Part shown: positions 1 through 12,229 of the stretch, piece by piece
Numbering within the stretch: position 1 is the stretch's first letter
How the letters are laid out: each line of letters opens with the position of its first letter
Assembly: GCF_030247195.1 (NCBI RefSeq)
Contig: NC_080670.1
Span: forward strand, 215,314,546 to 215,378,545
Source: Topomyia yanbarensis
Taxonomy: Eukaryota; Arthropoda; Insecta; Diptera; Culicidae
Direction: 5' to 3'
DNA: 64,000 nucleotides
Notes under the pieces: model-generated
Database searches by the model: none
Seen by the model: the letters and a program-made list of their open reading frames with translations, nothing else
What the model was told of the DNA's origin: nothing
Translations under genes and position numbers: made by a program

Positions 1-1120
1 ATATAAGCAGGATTCTACCAGAAGCAAGTTTTTGTCAGGGTTTAGAACAGGATTGCATCATAAAGCGGTTCATCAGAATACTTATGGAATGGAAGGGATT
101 CCAGCAGTATTTTGAGCAGAATTGGGTCATACTTATGCACATGATAACGTCTATAAAGATCAACAGACTGCAACAACGTCCTAAGCAGGTACCTATAAAA
201 TACACTACTGAACTCTATAATATGTTTATATAACCCGAAAACCATCATTTAATTAGGCTGAGTTGTTAAACATGGTTCTACGTTAACTGGCTGAATGGGC
301 CAGTAAATTCGTGAAAATTTTAAGGCAAGTTAAAATGCAAATGAAAATTCATTCGAACAGGTTTTAAAAGATAGGTCGGAAATTAGATGCGGCTTTAATG
401 ATGGAGGAGAAGTATTGAACATATCAGTAGTAGAGGAAACTACCACTCCATTGAAATGTAGACTTGCTCATTTTGTGTCTCAGTTTTACCTAAGCGTAGA
501 TGCTACCAAATTTTTGGCTGAGTATCTTTCGAGACAATGGACTGGACCTTTCAAAATGTCGTTCTACTGTACTGGATCCTCCAAAGGCTAAATTTGTCCC
601 GAAAGTTGCTGTCAATTCTCAACCCTCATACATGATTCAACAGTCATCATTCCACCTAGACAAGACCATGCGTATTCCCCGCACACATTGATGCCCTGTG
701 GATTAGTCCCATAGTTCTGTGGACACGAGAAACCGTTCCAGGGTCAAGTCGACAGATGGTCTCCAATAACTCCATGGATTCAGACATCTACACTACAGGG
801 ATTTTATTTCTATTGCTAAATATTTTTCGCGGTATCATATGGGGAAGTCATCTTGAGCAAATTATTTTCCTTTTATACTTTAATGTGTTGTTGAAAAGAT
901 CACAACGGTTTAAAATTTAACCTCAAAAGAGAATATTACTAACATTATTCCTAACGTTTCTACTCGCGTCTCAAGCAGCCGGCATCGCCGAATACAAAAA
1001 CAAAAAAATCCACACCCGCGTCATATATCAACCCGAAGTACAAGCAGAAAAAAAAACCGCCGATGGAGGCACAAAGACCCGCACGACTCTCCGACAGAAC
1101 CGTCGTCGTCGTACTCGATT
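1..1120 (+). mobile_element. LINE-derived repeat, copy A (decayed, cut by window edge)
   Basis: This is the left member of a duplicated pair; it aligns with 1964-3114 almost without gaps. Near 830-895 a plus-strand frame reads GSHLEQIIFLFYFNVLL, which resembles the jockey-type reverse transcriptase block SQGSHLGPLLFLLYFNDV. The reading frame is broken repeatedly, so the copy is dead. The copy ends in a short (ATT)n run at about 1120-1137, as a LINE 3' tail might. Compared with copy B it lacks about 31 bp near 900. The rest of the element is not recognisable, and the family is inferred from the single RT block. Confidence 0.6.
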
Positions 1121-1963
1121 ATTATTATTATTATTACTCTTGCTCAAATCTGAAATTTAATTGTTTCATAAAAAATAGACATTTTATGAAGCTTCGTAAA
1201 AATAAGGTAAAGTCAAATTTCGGTTTTTTGTAGATTTTATACCCGTTCGGTTTTTGGGTACAAAATACTCAAAAAGTATAACAAACCAGTATTTCATAAG
1301 TTTAGAGTAAAAATAATTTCAAACTAAAATGATTCGGTAGACTATTCTGGTTTAATAAGCGATCTACGAAAAAAGTTTCGAGTGATCAAAGTCACCCCGA
1401 TGATCAAAGTCACCCCGGTTTACGGTACCATCAGCCACACAGTGCGACTCAGTATACCTCTCTCGATGTATAATCATGCAGTCGCACCTCCTTCGCATTA
1501 AAACGGTCGAATGATGAAATTGACAAATTTGCAGCAAACATATATTTTTAGTTTAACATTATGTTGGTGTTTGATTGGTACTCCGCATTGATGACTCTGT
1601 TCGGAATATGCTGGGAAATTTCGCTTTCGATTTTTTTTTTTGAAAATCAACTGGTGCACATCTTTCTGCCTAATTAGATTAAAGATAATTCCAGCCAGGG
1701 CAATGGAGGTTACTAATTTTTTTATTCAATTCGTTTATTTGATAAGGCACATGCGTTAGCTTAAAGGTGCCAATTTTGTTTTGTTTTACATTTTAAACTG
1801 CTTAAAACTAGGGGATTAGGAGGTTACTAATGTTAGACAAACAATTACTCTTGCTTATTCCAAAGGTTTGAATTATGGTCGTAGCCACTAGAAACTATTT
1901 AAAAATTTTTTTTTGAATTTTTGGCAGGTTCAATCAGATTTCTGAACAGAAATCCTTCAGAAT
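1121..1963. other. Spacer between the two LINE-derived copies
   Basis: This is AT-rich sequence with no supported gene. It begins with an (ATT)n microsatellite. At about 1381-1423 a motif containing GATCAAAGTCACCCCG occurs twice in direct tandem. The remainder shows nothing recognisable. Confidence 0.5.
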
Positions 1964-3171
1964 ATATGAGCAGGATTCCACCAGAAGCAAGTTTTTGTCA
2001 GGATTTAGAACAGGATTGCATCATAAAGCGGTTCATCAGAATACTTATGGAATGGAAGGGATTCCAGCAGTATTTTGAGCAGAATTGGGTCATACTCATG
2101 CAGAGGATAACGTCTATAAAGATCAACTGTCTGCAACAACGTCCGAAGTTGGTAACTATAAAATACACTACTGAACTCTTTAAATTGTAATATAACATGA
2201 AAACCATCATTTAATTAAATTGAGTTGTTCAACATGGTTCTACGTTAACTGGGCCAGTAAATTCGTGAAAATTTTAAGGCAAGTTAAAATGCAAATGAAA
2301 ATTCATTCGAACAGGTTTTGAAAGATAGGTCGTAAATTAAATGCGGCTTTAATGATGGAGGAGAAGTATTGAACATATCAGTAGTAGAGGAAACTACAAC
2401 TCCATTGAAATGTAGACTTGCTCATTTTGTGTCTCAGTTTTACCTAAGCGTAGATGCTACCAAATTTTTGGTTGAGTATCTTTCGAGACAATGGATTGGA
2501 TCTTTCAAAATGTCGTTCTACTGTACTGGATACTCCAAAGGCTAAATTTGTCCCGAAAGTTGCTGTCAATTCTCAACCCTCATACATGATTCAACAGTCA
2601 TCATTCCACCTAGACAAGACCATGCGTATTCCCCGCACACATTGATGCCCTGTGGTTTAGTCCCATAGTTCTGCGGACACGAGAAACCGTTCCAGGGTCG
2701 AGTCGACATATGGTCTCAGATAACTCCATGGATTCAGACACCTACACTGCAAGGATTTTATTTCTATTGCTAAATATTTTCCGCGGTATCATACGAGGAA
2801 GTCACCTTGAGCCGATTATTTTCCTTTTCTACTTTAATGTGTTGTTGAAAAGATCATATTTTCAAAGAATTTCAACTAACTTATACTATGAAAGGAAAGC
2901 GGTTTAAAATTTAACCTCAAAAGAGAATATTACTAACATTATTCCTAACGTTTCTACTCGCGTCTCAAGCAGCCGGCATCGCCGAATACAAAAACAAAAA
3001 AATCCACACCCGCGTCATATATCAACCCGAAGTACAAGCAGAAAAAAAAACCGCCGATGGAGGCACAAAGACCCGCACGACTCTCCGACAGAACCGTCGT
3101 CGTCGTACTCGATTCCAACAGAAGACGTGATCGGATTGCAAAAGTTAAAAAATATCCGCGTCATGAACTAA
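1964..3171 (+). mobile_element. LINE-derived repeat, copy B (decayed)
   Basis: This is the second copy of the element at 1-1120. A plus-strand frame at about 2710-2905 contains RGIIRGSHLEPIIFLFYFN, a clear relic of the jockey-type RT block around the QGSHLGP motif. The 215 bp at 2900-3114 are identical to 906-1120, whereas the part to the left differs at several percent of positions. Beyond 3114 copy B continues with sequence absent from copy A, and one frame stays open from about 2908 to the TAA at 3169-3171 (about 87 codons, no ATG at its start). That frame is not recognised. Confidence 0.6.
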
Positions 3172-5404
3172 CAATAAACTTAGTGCCCCTCATTCCCCCC
3201 CCTTCCAAATAAAACTGTAATCCTCTTCAAACACAATTTGAGCTTCGTTCTAGGATCTGTACCCGACGCAGAAAAAAAATACATTATGGGGCTGACAGAA
3301 TTCAAAATGAATGACTCAAATGTCTCCGTACATAGCGCGAGATCGTTTCTGGAAGTGCCCTCTGAGTCCTGAAGTACGTTCGTGTATGTGTGTGAGTGTG
3401 GGTATCTGACTGATTTGACTGTTGAATTCATCAAGTTTCGCGAAAGAAGCACATTCCTCCACTCAGAAGCAACAGGCATGTTAATTTCAGTAAGAGTAAG
3501 AACATCGTGCAAAAGCTTATTTCGTCGGGGTCGAGCTTGTTTCTTGAAAAAGGTGGCGATTTTGTTTGTGTTTCTCTTCCGTCTTCAAATATTTGATCAA
3601 TTCTCCGCTCTACCTGACTGTCTGTGTGTATCCACAAATCCAGCTATTCATCTCGGAAGGTTCTAATAATATTTACGGATACGGTGACGACCGTTGACAA
3701 ATGAGTGGTGCACGGTCTTCCGAGAATTTGTCCGTTAAATCGTCCTGAAGAGATCTGTAGTTCTAATAAAAACATGCATTGAATTTCCGGTTTGCAGGAG
3801 TTATGCCTTTTTACGGTTTCAATGTGATGCCATACCTTTGCGACGAATGTGATCACATCTATGTAAATATTTATCGTCTCTGTCGCAGTTCCCATGAATT
3901 TTCAACGAGAAAAAGAAAAAAAGTACGAAGCCAAGTCCGACTCGTAATTTGTTTTTTTTTTCAGTGATAACACAACTCGCTCTAAAGATAATTTAGATAA
4001 GCGAATGACTGTGGAATTTTGTTAGAATACGTAGGTACTGTGTAGGGTTATAAAATAAAAAATAGTTTAAATAAACTCAACAGTTCAAAATCCAATCATT
4101 TCGTATAAAATGTAACACTACCTGATTTCATTTCGTCACATGTAAAAGGGAAAATAAAGTGTGACGAGGTTAGTGATAACGAATGTTTGCCAGCTATCTT
4201 ACGGCACCTAATAAGTCACTGTCTGCTTCGCGTGTTATTAACTGTGTTTATCGAAGCTCTGAGTTGTCACCGTTGGTGGAAGATACCTGCTGTTGATAAG
4301 GGAACTAGATGCAATACATCCTGTTAGGTGGTTACGCTTATCATGCAAATAGAGTGGTTGAAAAATCAGTTGTAATTGCCTGGTTAAAAAAGTTGTAGTC
4401 CGATTTCTGAACCACTTTGTCATGTAAAATAATCAAACAAATTCATATTCAACCGTTCGGAAAATATGTACAAACTCACTGACCATAGTGGCCTGCTTTG
4501 GCAGAAAAAAAACCCAATCGATAAGCAAGTCTCGCGCGTCGTTGAGCAAGGTGTAGTAGGTTGTCCCAATATTATCTTGGAACTTGCGGAATAATTAATT
4601 TATTTTTGCGCAGTTTTTGATTTGTATTTCACGAGTAAAAATAAAATGGGAACCAGGGAGTCTGTCTCCTTTTTTATTAGGACTAGGACCAGGATAGAGA
4701 CACTTCCATTCCAAAGTCGAAAATTGAAACACCCTATTCCATATAGTCCCCGCTAGAGTTAGCACGTTTCGTACTTGTTACTATTGCTACTCTGAAGTTC
4801 GCACTTGCCCGTTGCAAGCTATATCGTGCTCGTTTCGTTTCGTTTAATTTTGCCTGCAGGCTTTAATAGTTTTACATGGAGAGCACGGTCAATTTTTGCC
4901 TGTCTTCATCTACTGTGCGCGATGTTACACAACACACTTGAGTGAACTTGGATATCGAAGATCAGCTTTGTCGGACGCACAAAGCGAGAAGCTGTGCGTC
5001 TGTCAGCTCTTGCGGTACAGCATGCACGTAGCTTTCGGTCACTATCCCCTGGTGTCTCCTGCCCCACTGTGCGTCGTTTCTTCGAAAGACTCAATTGCAG
5101 AAATATGATTACTAAAAGTGCATTTTTATGATGATGCAATAGACATGTAATAAAAAAATATGCATTAATTTTTAATAGAGATGACCCATGCTACCTGGAT
5201 TATTCGTTCAAAGGCACTAAATATCATGAGCATATCTCACTTGAAAAAAATTCAGAATAATCTGCTACTTATCAACACAGTAGTGTTTGATTTTAAGAGC
5301 AGCACTTTTCGAACATCGGTTCGCGATGTAGAAACATTACAGACAATGATAATGGAACTCGTCATCAACGAAATCAGTGGCAATAAAAATGTTTTTTCAG
5401 ATTT
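3172..5404. other. Stretch without recognised features
   Basis: This stretch has mixed composition and only short, overlapping open frames, none with a recognisable domain. A 110-codon minus-strand frame at 3180-3512 has no homology I recognise and no supporting splice or codon signal. If the exon at 59055 is bazooka exon 1, this lies inside its first intron. Confidence 0.4.
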
Positions 5405-6937
5405 TTCAATTTAAAACATGTCGATTTTTTTCGGTCGCTGCAATTTTTTGCCTATCTGTTCACTTATTCGACCTTTTTTCAATTTACATGACTTTTTGAG
5501 TTTTTATTGCTTTGATTTTCAGATTTTTTAACTTTTTCGTGATTGTTGAATTTTTAAACTTATTGTTTTTTTTTTAGTTTTGTCGATCTTTTGCGAGTTT
5601 TTTATTACTTTTTTTATTTTTCTTTCGATTTTCTTGATTTTTTCTAAACATTTTGTATAATAACGGTGCTTTTGTTTTTTTTTTAAATTTTTTTCCATTT
5701 TTAAATTTTGTTTTCAATTGTTTGACCAATTACATTTTCTTTATTCTGTCGATTTTTTTGTTGATTTTTTTTATTTTATCGATTGTTTTCTATTTTATCG
5801 ATTTTCTTTTATTTTTTCAATTTTTTATTCCGTAATTTTTTCTCTTTTTTTTTATTTGTTTATTTTATCGATTTTTTTAATTTCGTAAATTTTTCTGCTT
5901 TGTCGACTTTTTTTGATTTCGCCGATTTTTTTTATTTCGTCGATTTATTTATTTTGTAGATTTTCTTATTTTGTTGATTTTTTTTACTTCGCCGTTTTTT
6001 TGATTTTTTATATTTTGTCGATTTCTCTCTATACATTTTTTTCTTTTTCATTTTATTTACATTTTCCTAATCTTTTTCCTTTTAACTACACTCAATTAGC
6101 TAGAGATAACTAAGTAGGGAAAGTTATAAAAATGTAGAGCCATACTTATGTTTTTTTTTCGATTTAAATTTTTTAATGTTTTTATTTTTGTTTTCGATTG
6201 TTTAGATATCGATTAGTTTATCGCATAATTTTTTTTCAGATTTCTTAGACTTTCGATTTTATTAATTTAGTTTTTTTTCTATTTTTTTATTACTCTTTTG
6301 GTTGCCTTGATCTTCACAATTTTTGTTCTTTTTCTAATTTGATCAGAATCTAGAGTTTATCGAGTTTTTTAGATTTTTTTCGAGTTTTCATTTCGTTTCA
6401 GCTCTTTTCTTCGTTTTTTATACCTTTGATTTTTTGTTTCTTTGATATTTTAATTGTTTTTTCGAATCCGTTGATATTTTTGATGATCCAAAAAATTTTG
6501 ATTCTTCTCATATTTGTTTCTGTTTTGTTCATCCTTTTAACTTTTTCGATGTGATTTCATTTTTCAATTTTTGCGATGCTTTAATTTTTTTACGATTTTT
6601 GAAGATATTTTATTTTTTTATATATTTTTTTTGTTCTTCGACATTTCATTTGTAATTTTTTTCCCTTTTTTGTTGCATTCATCATCATTTTTTTTGGATT
6701 TTTCCAATTAATTTGGAACTTCGAATTTTTCTATTATTTTTTTTTATTTTTTCAATTTTGTTAAATTTTTAATTCTCTTATTTTTTTGATTTTTTTATTT
6801 AGTTGATTTTTTTATAATTTCCATATTTTTATAATTCCTCAGATTTTTTTTTAATTTTTTCAATATTTAGTTTTATAAAAATTTCGTTCTTAAACAAAAA
6901 TAACAAATAAACGAAAACCAATTTTTTTGTCGATATA

Positions 6938-7174
6938 CAGTCGTGATTCGCTTGTTAGGCCATATCCTTTGCCCAACTAACGAATTTAATTCACAACTTG
7001 GACCGAAAATGTATATGTTCACATCTCTAATTATTGTCAGTTGGATTGTCAAAGTGAATTTGGTAAGAGATTTTGACATTCAGATGCTTTTTAGTTGGAC
7101 AATGGCCTAACTAGTGGAGGTCCAACTAAAAAGCGGTCCAGTTAAAAAGTGACCAACAAGCGAATCACATACTG
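6938..7174. mobile_element. MITE with TA target duplication (Tc1/mariner-like)
   Basis: The ends are inverted repeats. The left end reads CAGTCGTGATTCGCTTGTTA, and the right end, reverse-complemented, reads CAGTATGTGATTCGCTTGTT. Both ends are flanked by TA (6936-6937 and 7175-7176). A CAGT terminus with a TA duplication is typical of the Tc1/mariner/pogo superfamily. At 237 bp and with no transposase it would be non-autonomous. It lies within the T-rich tract and is clearly distinct from it in composition. Confidence 0.75.
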
Positions 7175-7582
7175 TATTTTATTTTGTAGATTTTTTATTT
7201 CGTCTCTTTTTTTAAATTATGTTTTTTTTGTATTGTCGATTGTTCTTTATTTTGTCGATTTTTTATATAGTCTATTTTTCATTTTTATTTTTTATTAATT
7301 TTTTGATTTCTTCGACTTTTGATTTGTTAGATTTTTAGTGTCTTTTATTCATCAATGCATGGATTTTTTTCGAATTTAAGATTTATTTTATTCAATTTTT
7401 TTTTTCATTTTTCGGCATGCATTTTTTTTTAATTTTATCTTATTGTTTTTGTTATATTGTTTATATTATATTGTCATTTTTTATTTTGTTGATGCTTTCA
7501 TTCTATCGATTTTTTATTTTGTTGATTTTTTTTATTTTGTCGATTTTTTTATCTTGTTGATTTTTTTTTTATTTTTGAGATG

Positions 7583-7975
7583 CAGTGGAGACCCGATTTT
7601 ATCAGCCCCCGATTCCATCTACTCCCGATTTTATCAGCTTCATATGAAAATTGATAGTTGGTAGTTTGATGGGCTCTAGCAGACGAACCAAGTTGAATTC
7701 GAGTAAATCCTTTCTTGGGCATATATTTCCTTATCTTAGAGGTCCGAAAAATGCAAAAATATTTTTTTTAATTTTTCACTGTCAGACCCCCTTAAAGGGA
7801 ACTTAAAGTAAATAATTAGAAAAGGTTGCGAGGCTATATCCAAGGACCAAAGAGGAATATTTTAAGAGCTTCGGTTGATTAAAAACACAGAAAAATAGAT
7901 GTCCCGATTTTATCAATGTCCCTGTTTTATCAGCTTAAAATTCGCCAAGGGGCTGATAAGAACGGGTCTTAATTG
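7583..7975. mobile_element. MITE, family 2 copy 1 (CAGTG... termini)
   Basis: The element starts CAGTGGAGACCCGATTTTAT and ends in GGCTGATAAGAACGGGTCTT plus AATTG, an imperfect inverted repeat. A second copy lies at 27390-27760 and shares the interior, for example GATGGGCTCTAGCA and GAGGCTATATC. There is no coding capacity. A TA duplication is clear for the second copy but not for this one. Confidence 0.7.
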
Positions 7976-8684
7976 TATTTCGTTTTTTTTATCAAATTTT
8001 CTTGATATGTCGATATTTTTTATAATTATTGATTTGTTTTAGTTTGTCGATTTAGCTTGTCGATTTTTTTTAGATCGCCAAATTTTTTTAGATTATCGTT
8101 TTTTATCTTATCAATTTTTTTTCATTTTTTGAGACATTTCTTTTTTTAACAAATTTTCTTTTTTCAATTTTATTGATTTTTTCGACTTTTGATTTGTTAG
8201 ATTTTTAGTGTCTTTATTTTATCAATTCATGAATTTTTTTATCATTTTTTCGAATGCAAGATATATTTTATTTCATGTTCTTTTATTTTTTGGCATTATT
8301 TTTTTTTATTTTGTAGATTTTTTTAATCTAGTTGATTTTTTTTTTCAATATTTGAGACAGTTCGTTATTTTTTAACAAATTTTCTTTTTTTTTAACCTTT
8401 TAGATTTGTCGATATTTATTTTGTTGATTTTTTTTATTTTGTCGATTTTTTTTAGCTTGTCGAATTCTTTTAGTTTGTTGATTTTTTATCTTGTCCATTT
8501 TTTCAATTTTGGAGATATTTCCTTATTTTTTAACAAATTTTCTAGTTTCAATTTTTTTGAGTTTTGCTTTATTAGATTTTTTAGTGTCTTTATATTATCA
8601 ATTCATGGATTTTTTAATTCTTTTTTCGAATTTAAGATTTATTTTATTTATTTTGTCTTTTTTTTTTTTTTTTGGCATTCAAGA

Positions 8685-9740
8685 GTTAGTGGAAAGCAGA
8701 CTTCTTTGTTAGCGCACCAGAAGTTGTTTCATTGAGAATGAAAATGTGAAATCGAAGGTGTATATCGAAAATAAGGCATTCAGTCAGTTTCACGATTTAG
8801 CTTTTTTTTTTTAATTTCATCAATTTTTTTGAGATTCCTGAATTTTCCAATTTATTCAAGGTTTTTCAATTTTTTGTGTATTTGATTTTATTAGTTTTTC
8901 TGAATGATAGAAAAGTTTTGGATTTTTCATAAATTTTCAAATCTTTGTTTTTTTTGTAATTTTGTCTATCTATATTTAAACTTTATGGAATTTTCTTCTC
9001 AGTTTTTAAATTTTTTAATTATTTTTAATTTTTTTCAAGTTTTAAAGATTTTTTGTTTGCTTTATTTTTTTTTTATTTTTTCGATATCAGATTTGGCGGA
9101 TCTTTTTGGATTTTTTTTATTGAGTTCTCATTTTTTTGGATTCTTTCCAATTTTTTGGAACTTGAAGTTTTTTTGATTTTTTTAATTTTATTGACTTTTC
9201 TGGTTTTTAAAATCTTGTTCAGATTCGTTGGAGATTTTCATTTTCTTATTTTTTAATTCTATATTTTAAATTTTTTTATTTCTATGGTTTTTTATTTATT
9301 TTTTTTTTTTTGGTTTTTTTTTATTTTGTAGACTTTTGATGATTTCCACTTTTTTTTTATATTTCTCAATTTTTTTTAACGTTTTTTAAATTTTGTTAAA
9401 AAACAATATTTTTTTGTCCTGTCGATTATTTTAAATTTTTGATTTATTTTTCGATTTTTCAGGTATTATTAAGATATTTCCTTCTTTTAATTTTTTATAT
9501 TCCTTCGACTTTTGATGTTAGATTTTTTCGATATTTTTTAATGTCTTTATGTTATCAATTTTTCGAATCGAAGAATTTTGTTTTCCTTTTTGGCATTCAA
9601 CAGGTAGTAGAAAGAAGACTGCTTTGTTCGCTCTCCAAAATCGCGCAGTACATTGAGTAGATTAATTGAGAATGTGAATAAGAAGTGCAAGGTGTAAATC
9701 GACAATAAGGTAATCAATCGGTTCCAAAATTTAGCACTGA
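8685..9740. repeat. Pair of about 120-bp duplicated blocks (8685-8805 and 9592-9740)
   Basis: The blocks begin GGCATTCAAGAGTTAGTGGA and GGCATTCAACAGGTAGTAGA and stay alignable to about 8805 and 9740. Both contain TTGAGAATG, a GAAG/GTGCAAGGTGTA segment and an AATAAGG word. They are about 907 bp apart and each follows a similar T-rich block, so they represent a diverged segmental duplication of about 0.9 kb inside the T-rich tract. Function is unknown. Confidence 0.6.
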
Positions 9741-12229
9741 CTACCTTTTTCACGTTTATCACAATGCTCACATTGTCCGAAGCGAAAATACCAACCAATA
9801 TGAAAATCTATTTCATACCTGGTCTGGATAACGCTGCTGAAATCGTAAAGAAGTGTCTTGCTCATCTGCGAGATTAAGGTACTCTAGGCGCTTAGACAAC
9901 GCCGTGTGCCTGTGAGAAACAGATTATGATCGTAATTATTGAATATAGCGAAATGGTTTTAGAAACTTAAAAAAATAGATGCAACTATATATCTTGTTTC
10001 GGTTTGGAATTAATTCGTTCTAGAGGAACTCCAGTATTGATTCTAGAAGATCTTAAGAACATACTTACTTAAGTACGTGTCATTTGGCTGAAAGTTATTT
10101 TATCGAATGGACAGTAGGTATCGTAGGAAATATAAATGGCGTACTTTGATCTCATATCTCATACCATCATGTTCGCTCGTATTACCTGGATATTAATCCA
10201 ACAACTCTTCCTACCTCTTGGTCAAGATCGGAAGGAATTGTTCAGTGTCAGCAGGATCGAGACACGGTGCTTGTAATTGTAGGCTAAGAATCGACTGTGG
10301 GGCCTGTTAAAACTGAAGCCGGTATATCGAAACAGGATTGTTGTGCTTTGTTTTTCCACTTTGAGTGTGGTTTATTCATGAAACCACGAAAATTGGTCTT
10401 CGGAGAACAACGTTAAATGTTAACATAGCCAAATAGTAATGATTTTATTAGCAAAAGGACGACCTGTAGGCATTGTTTGGACTATAACAGAGATGCGTTT
10501 GGAACAAAAATGGTACAGAATGCCACACTATAACTCAAGCATTACATTACATTAAATTGATTATGAATTTTCATTAATATTTTCTACAAAAAGGTAAAAA
10601 ACCCCATTCATTCTACAATCATTCGTGATAATCTCAACATTCAGCCAAATTTAGAACCGCCGATAACCAAACCTGTACTTGTTCTAGTCTATCTCTCGTG
10701 CACACGCACCAATCAAGCTTACACGTTTAGTTGCCTGATCCGAGAAACCGGACTGGTCGAACGGGAAACGGGTTGACTTTTTATGGTCATCAGCCTCACC
10801 GCACCGGATGAGAGGAGAACACACAAAACGAAGCAAGGATCAAACATGGTGAACGGCGGTAGCGATTCCTGGTACCCAGATATGGAGACTTGTCGCGTTT
10901 AGATCTTGAGCAGTTAGAATCTTTTGTTTCAGTGCGAGAGAACTAGATTTTGTGAAACATGAACACGACGTTTTTCAAGCACGTCTCACATCACGTAGCT
11001 CGTTTCAAGAATACCGAATCAGACTGAAATTTTCAATTCTAAGACAGCAGCAGCCATGACTCAGATTAGGTCGTACCTTTTTGAAATGATTAAGCTGACT
11101 CACGGTACGACGTTAGGGCAAAAGCAAAAAGTTCTCAGAACGTGGATTATTTTGCAAGCGTTTTGAATCGAATTTCGTTACACTCCTTCGTTTCCACGAC
11201 AAACAGCCAACGCGTGAGCCGTTGCAGAATTCTTAATTCCTGTTCCCGGCCAAACGATCCTGCTGGAAAAAGCGTCACCTCGTGTTCAAGATTAATTTGC
11301 AATTCATTAGTATTCGTGGTCATTTGTTATGCCCAAGCCCCCAATGACCGGCTGGCTGGACCGCCATTAGCAATATTGTATCTGGAAGAGATAAGGGGCT
11401 CTTTAGAATGAACGAGTAAACCAACGTATGAAAAATGGTAGCTTTAGGGTAACGGCTCCTACTCTGGTCCCGCTTATAGTCGTCACCATAACCGTAGCTG
11501 GTCAGGTCCGAAAACCAGTTCCAGACATCTCGAGAAAGTGAATCGTGCAATGGGAAGCTACTGGGCTTTATCCCGGGAACCGATTACGACACTACACTAT
11601 TTACGACGGTGGTCGAACCAGGACGGACGGACGCTGGCTGGTGGTTTAAAGTTCGTTAAGCTTGCGGACGACAGCAGCAAAAGATCATCAATCTTGCCCG
11701 GGCGGCGAACTTTGCTCGATGTGCCGGGCGGTTTCAGAGAGACAGAGAAAGAGGCCAGCTACAATAACAATAATAACGACGACGACGAAAAATGCAACAG
11801 AATGAAGGTAGACAACCGGTGATTATGTTGATTTTTTTCTCGCTTATTGTCGAATGAGGACCACCTTCTTTTCATTATTTTTTTTGTATTTTGGTTTGAG
11901 TTTCCAGATCAGTTTCTGGTCGGGTCGAAGTAATACGAGTTTCTGTGGGACGTCCAGGGGGCAATTAATGGTCAAAGTGACGCGCGAATGGCTGAGTTAC
12001 GCAATGTCAGTTGAATTTTTGAGTAATTTAGAAGGGCCGTACTTTCGGCAAATTGTTCGTAGAGTGCAGGTGAAAATGACGAAAATAACGCGATCACATA
12101 AAATGGGTGAAAATTAAGACTCTGCTTCATTCAAGGCCAATGTTGTTACATCACTGGTTAAACATTCACCCAAATTGGTATATTGATCATTTAATTAATT
12201 AAGCTACACAAAACACCGAAGATGTCCAT
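9741..12229. other. Stretch without recognised genes
   Basis: This is mixed-composition sequence, with 10600-11830 less AT-rich than its surroundings. I found no domain-bearing frame, no tRNA and no inverted-repeat element. A short AAC/GAC-rich microsatellite lies at about 11763-11788. As less repetitive intronic DNA it could hold regulatory elements, but nothing in the sequence alone proves this. Confidence 0.35.

Larger units (their letters stand above)
5405..9600. repeat. T-rich degenerate low-complexity tract, about 4.2 kb
   Basis: The plus strand is dominated by T runs broken by short words such as TTTTGTCGATTTTTT, TTTATTTTGTCG and TTGTTGATTTTT. This looks like a much-decayed tandem array of a unit of roughly 15-20 bp. 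Translated frames here are only Phe/Leu/Ile-rich by composition and are not genes. Two MITEs (6938-7174 and 7583-7975) sit within it. At a larger scale, four related blocks share the sequence GATTTTTAGTGTCTTTAT (near 7330, 8200, 8580 and 9530), which shows that longer segments were also duplicated. Confidence 0.85.

Noticed and set aside
3180..3512. 110-codon minus-strand open frame
   Set aside because: It has no recognised family, and overlapping open frames of similar length exist on the other strand.
5653..9256. Many hydrophobic Phe/Leu-rich open frames on the plus strand
   Set aside because: They arise from the T-rich tract, where TTT and TTA codons dominate and stops are rare in some frames. 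They have no domain or start context.
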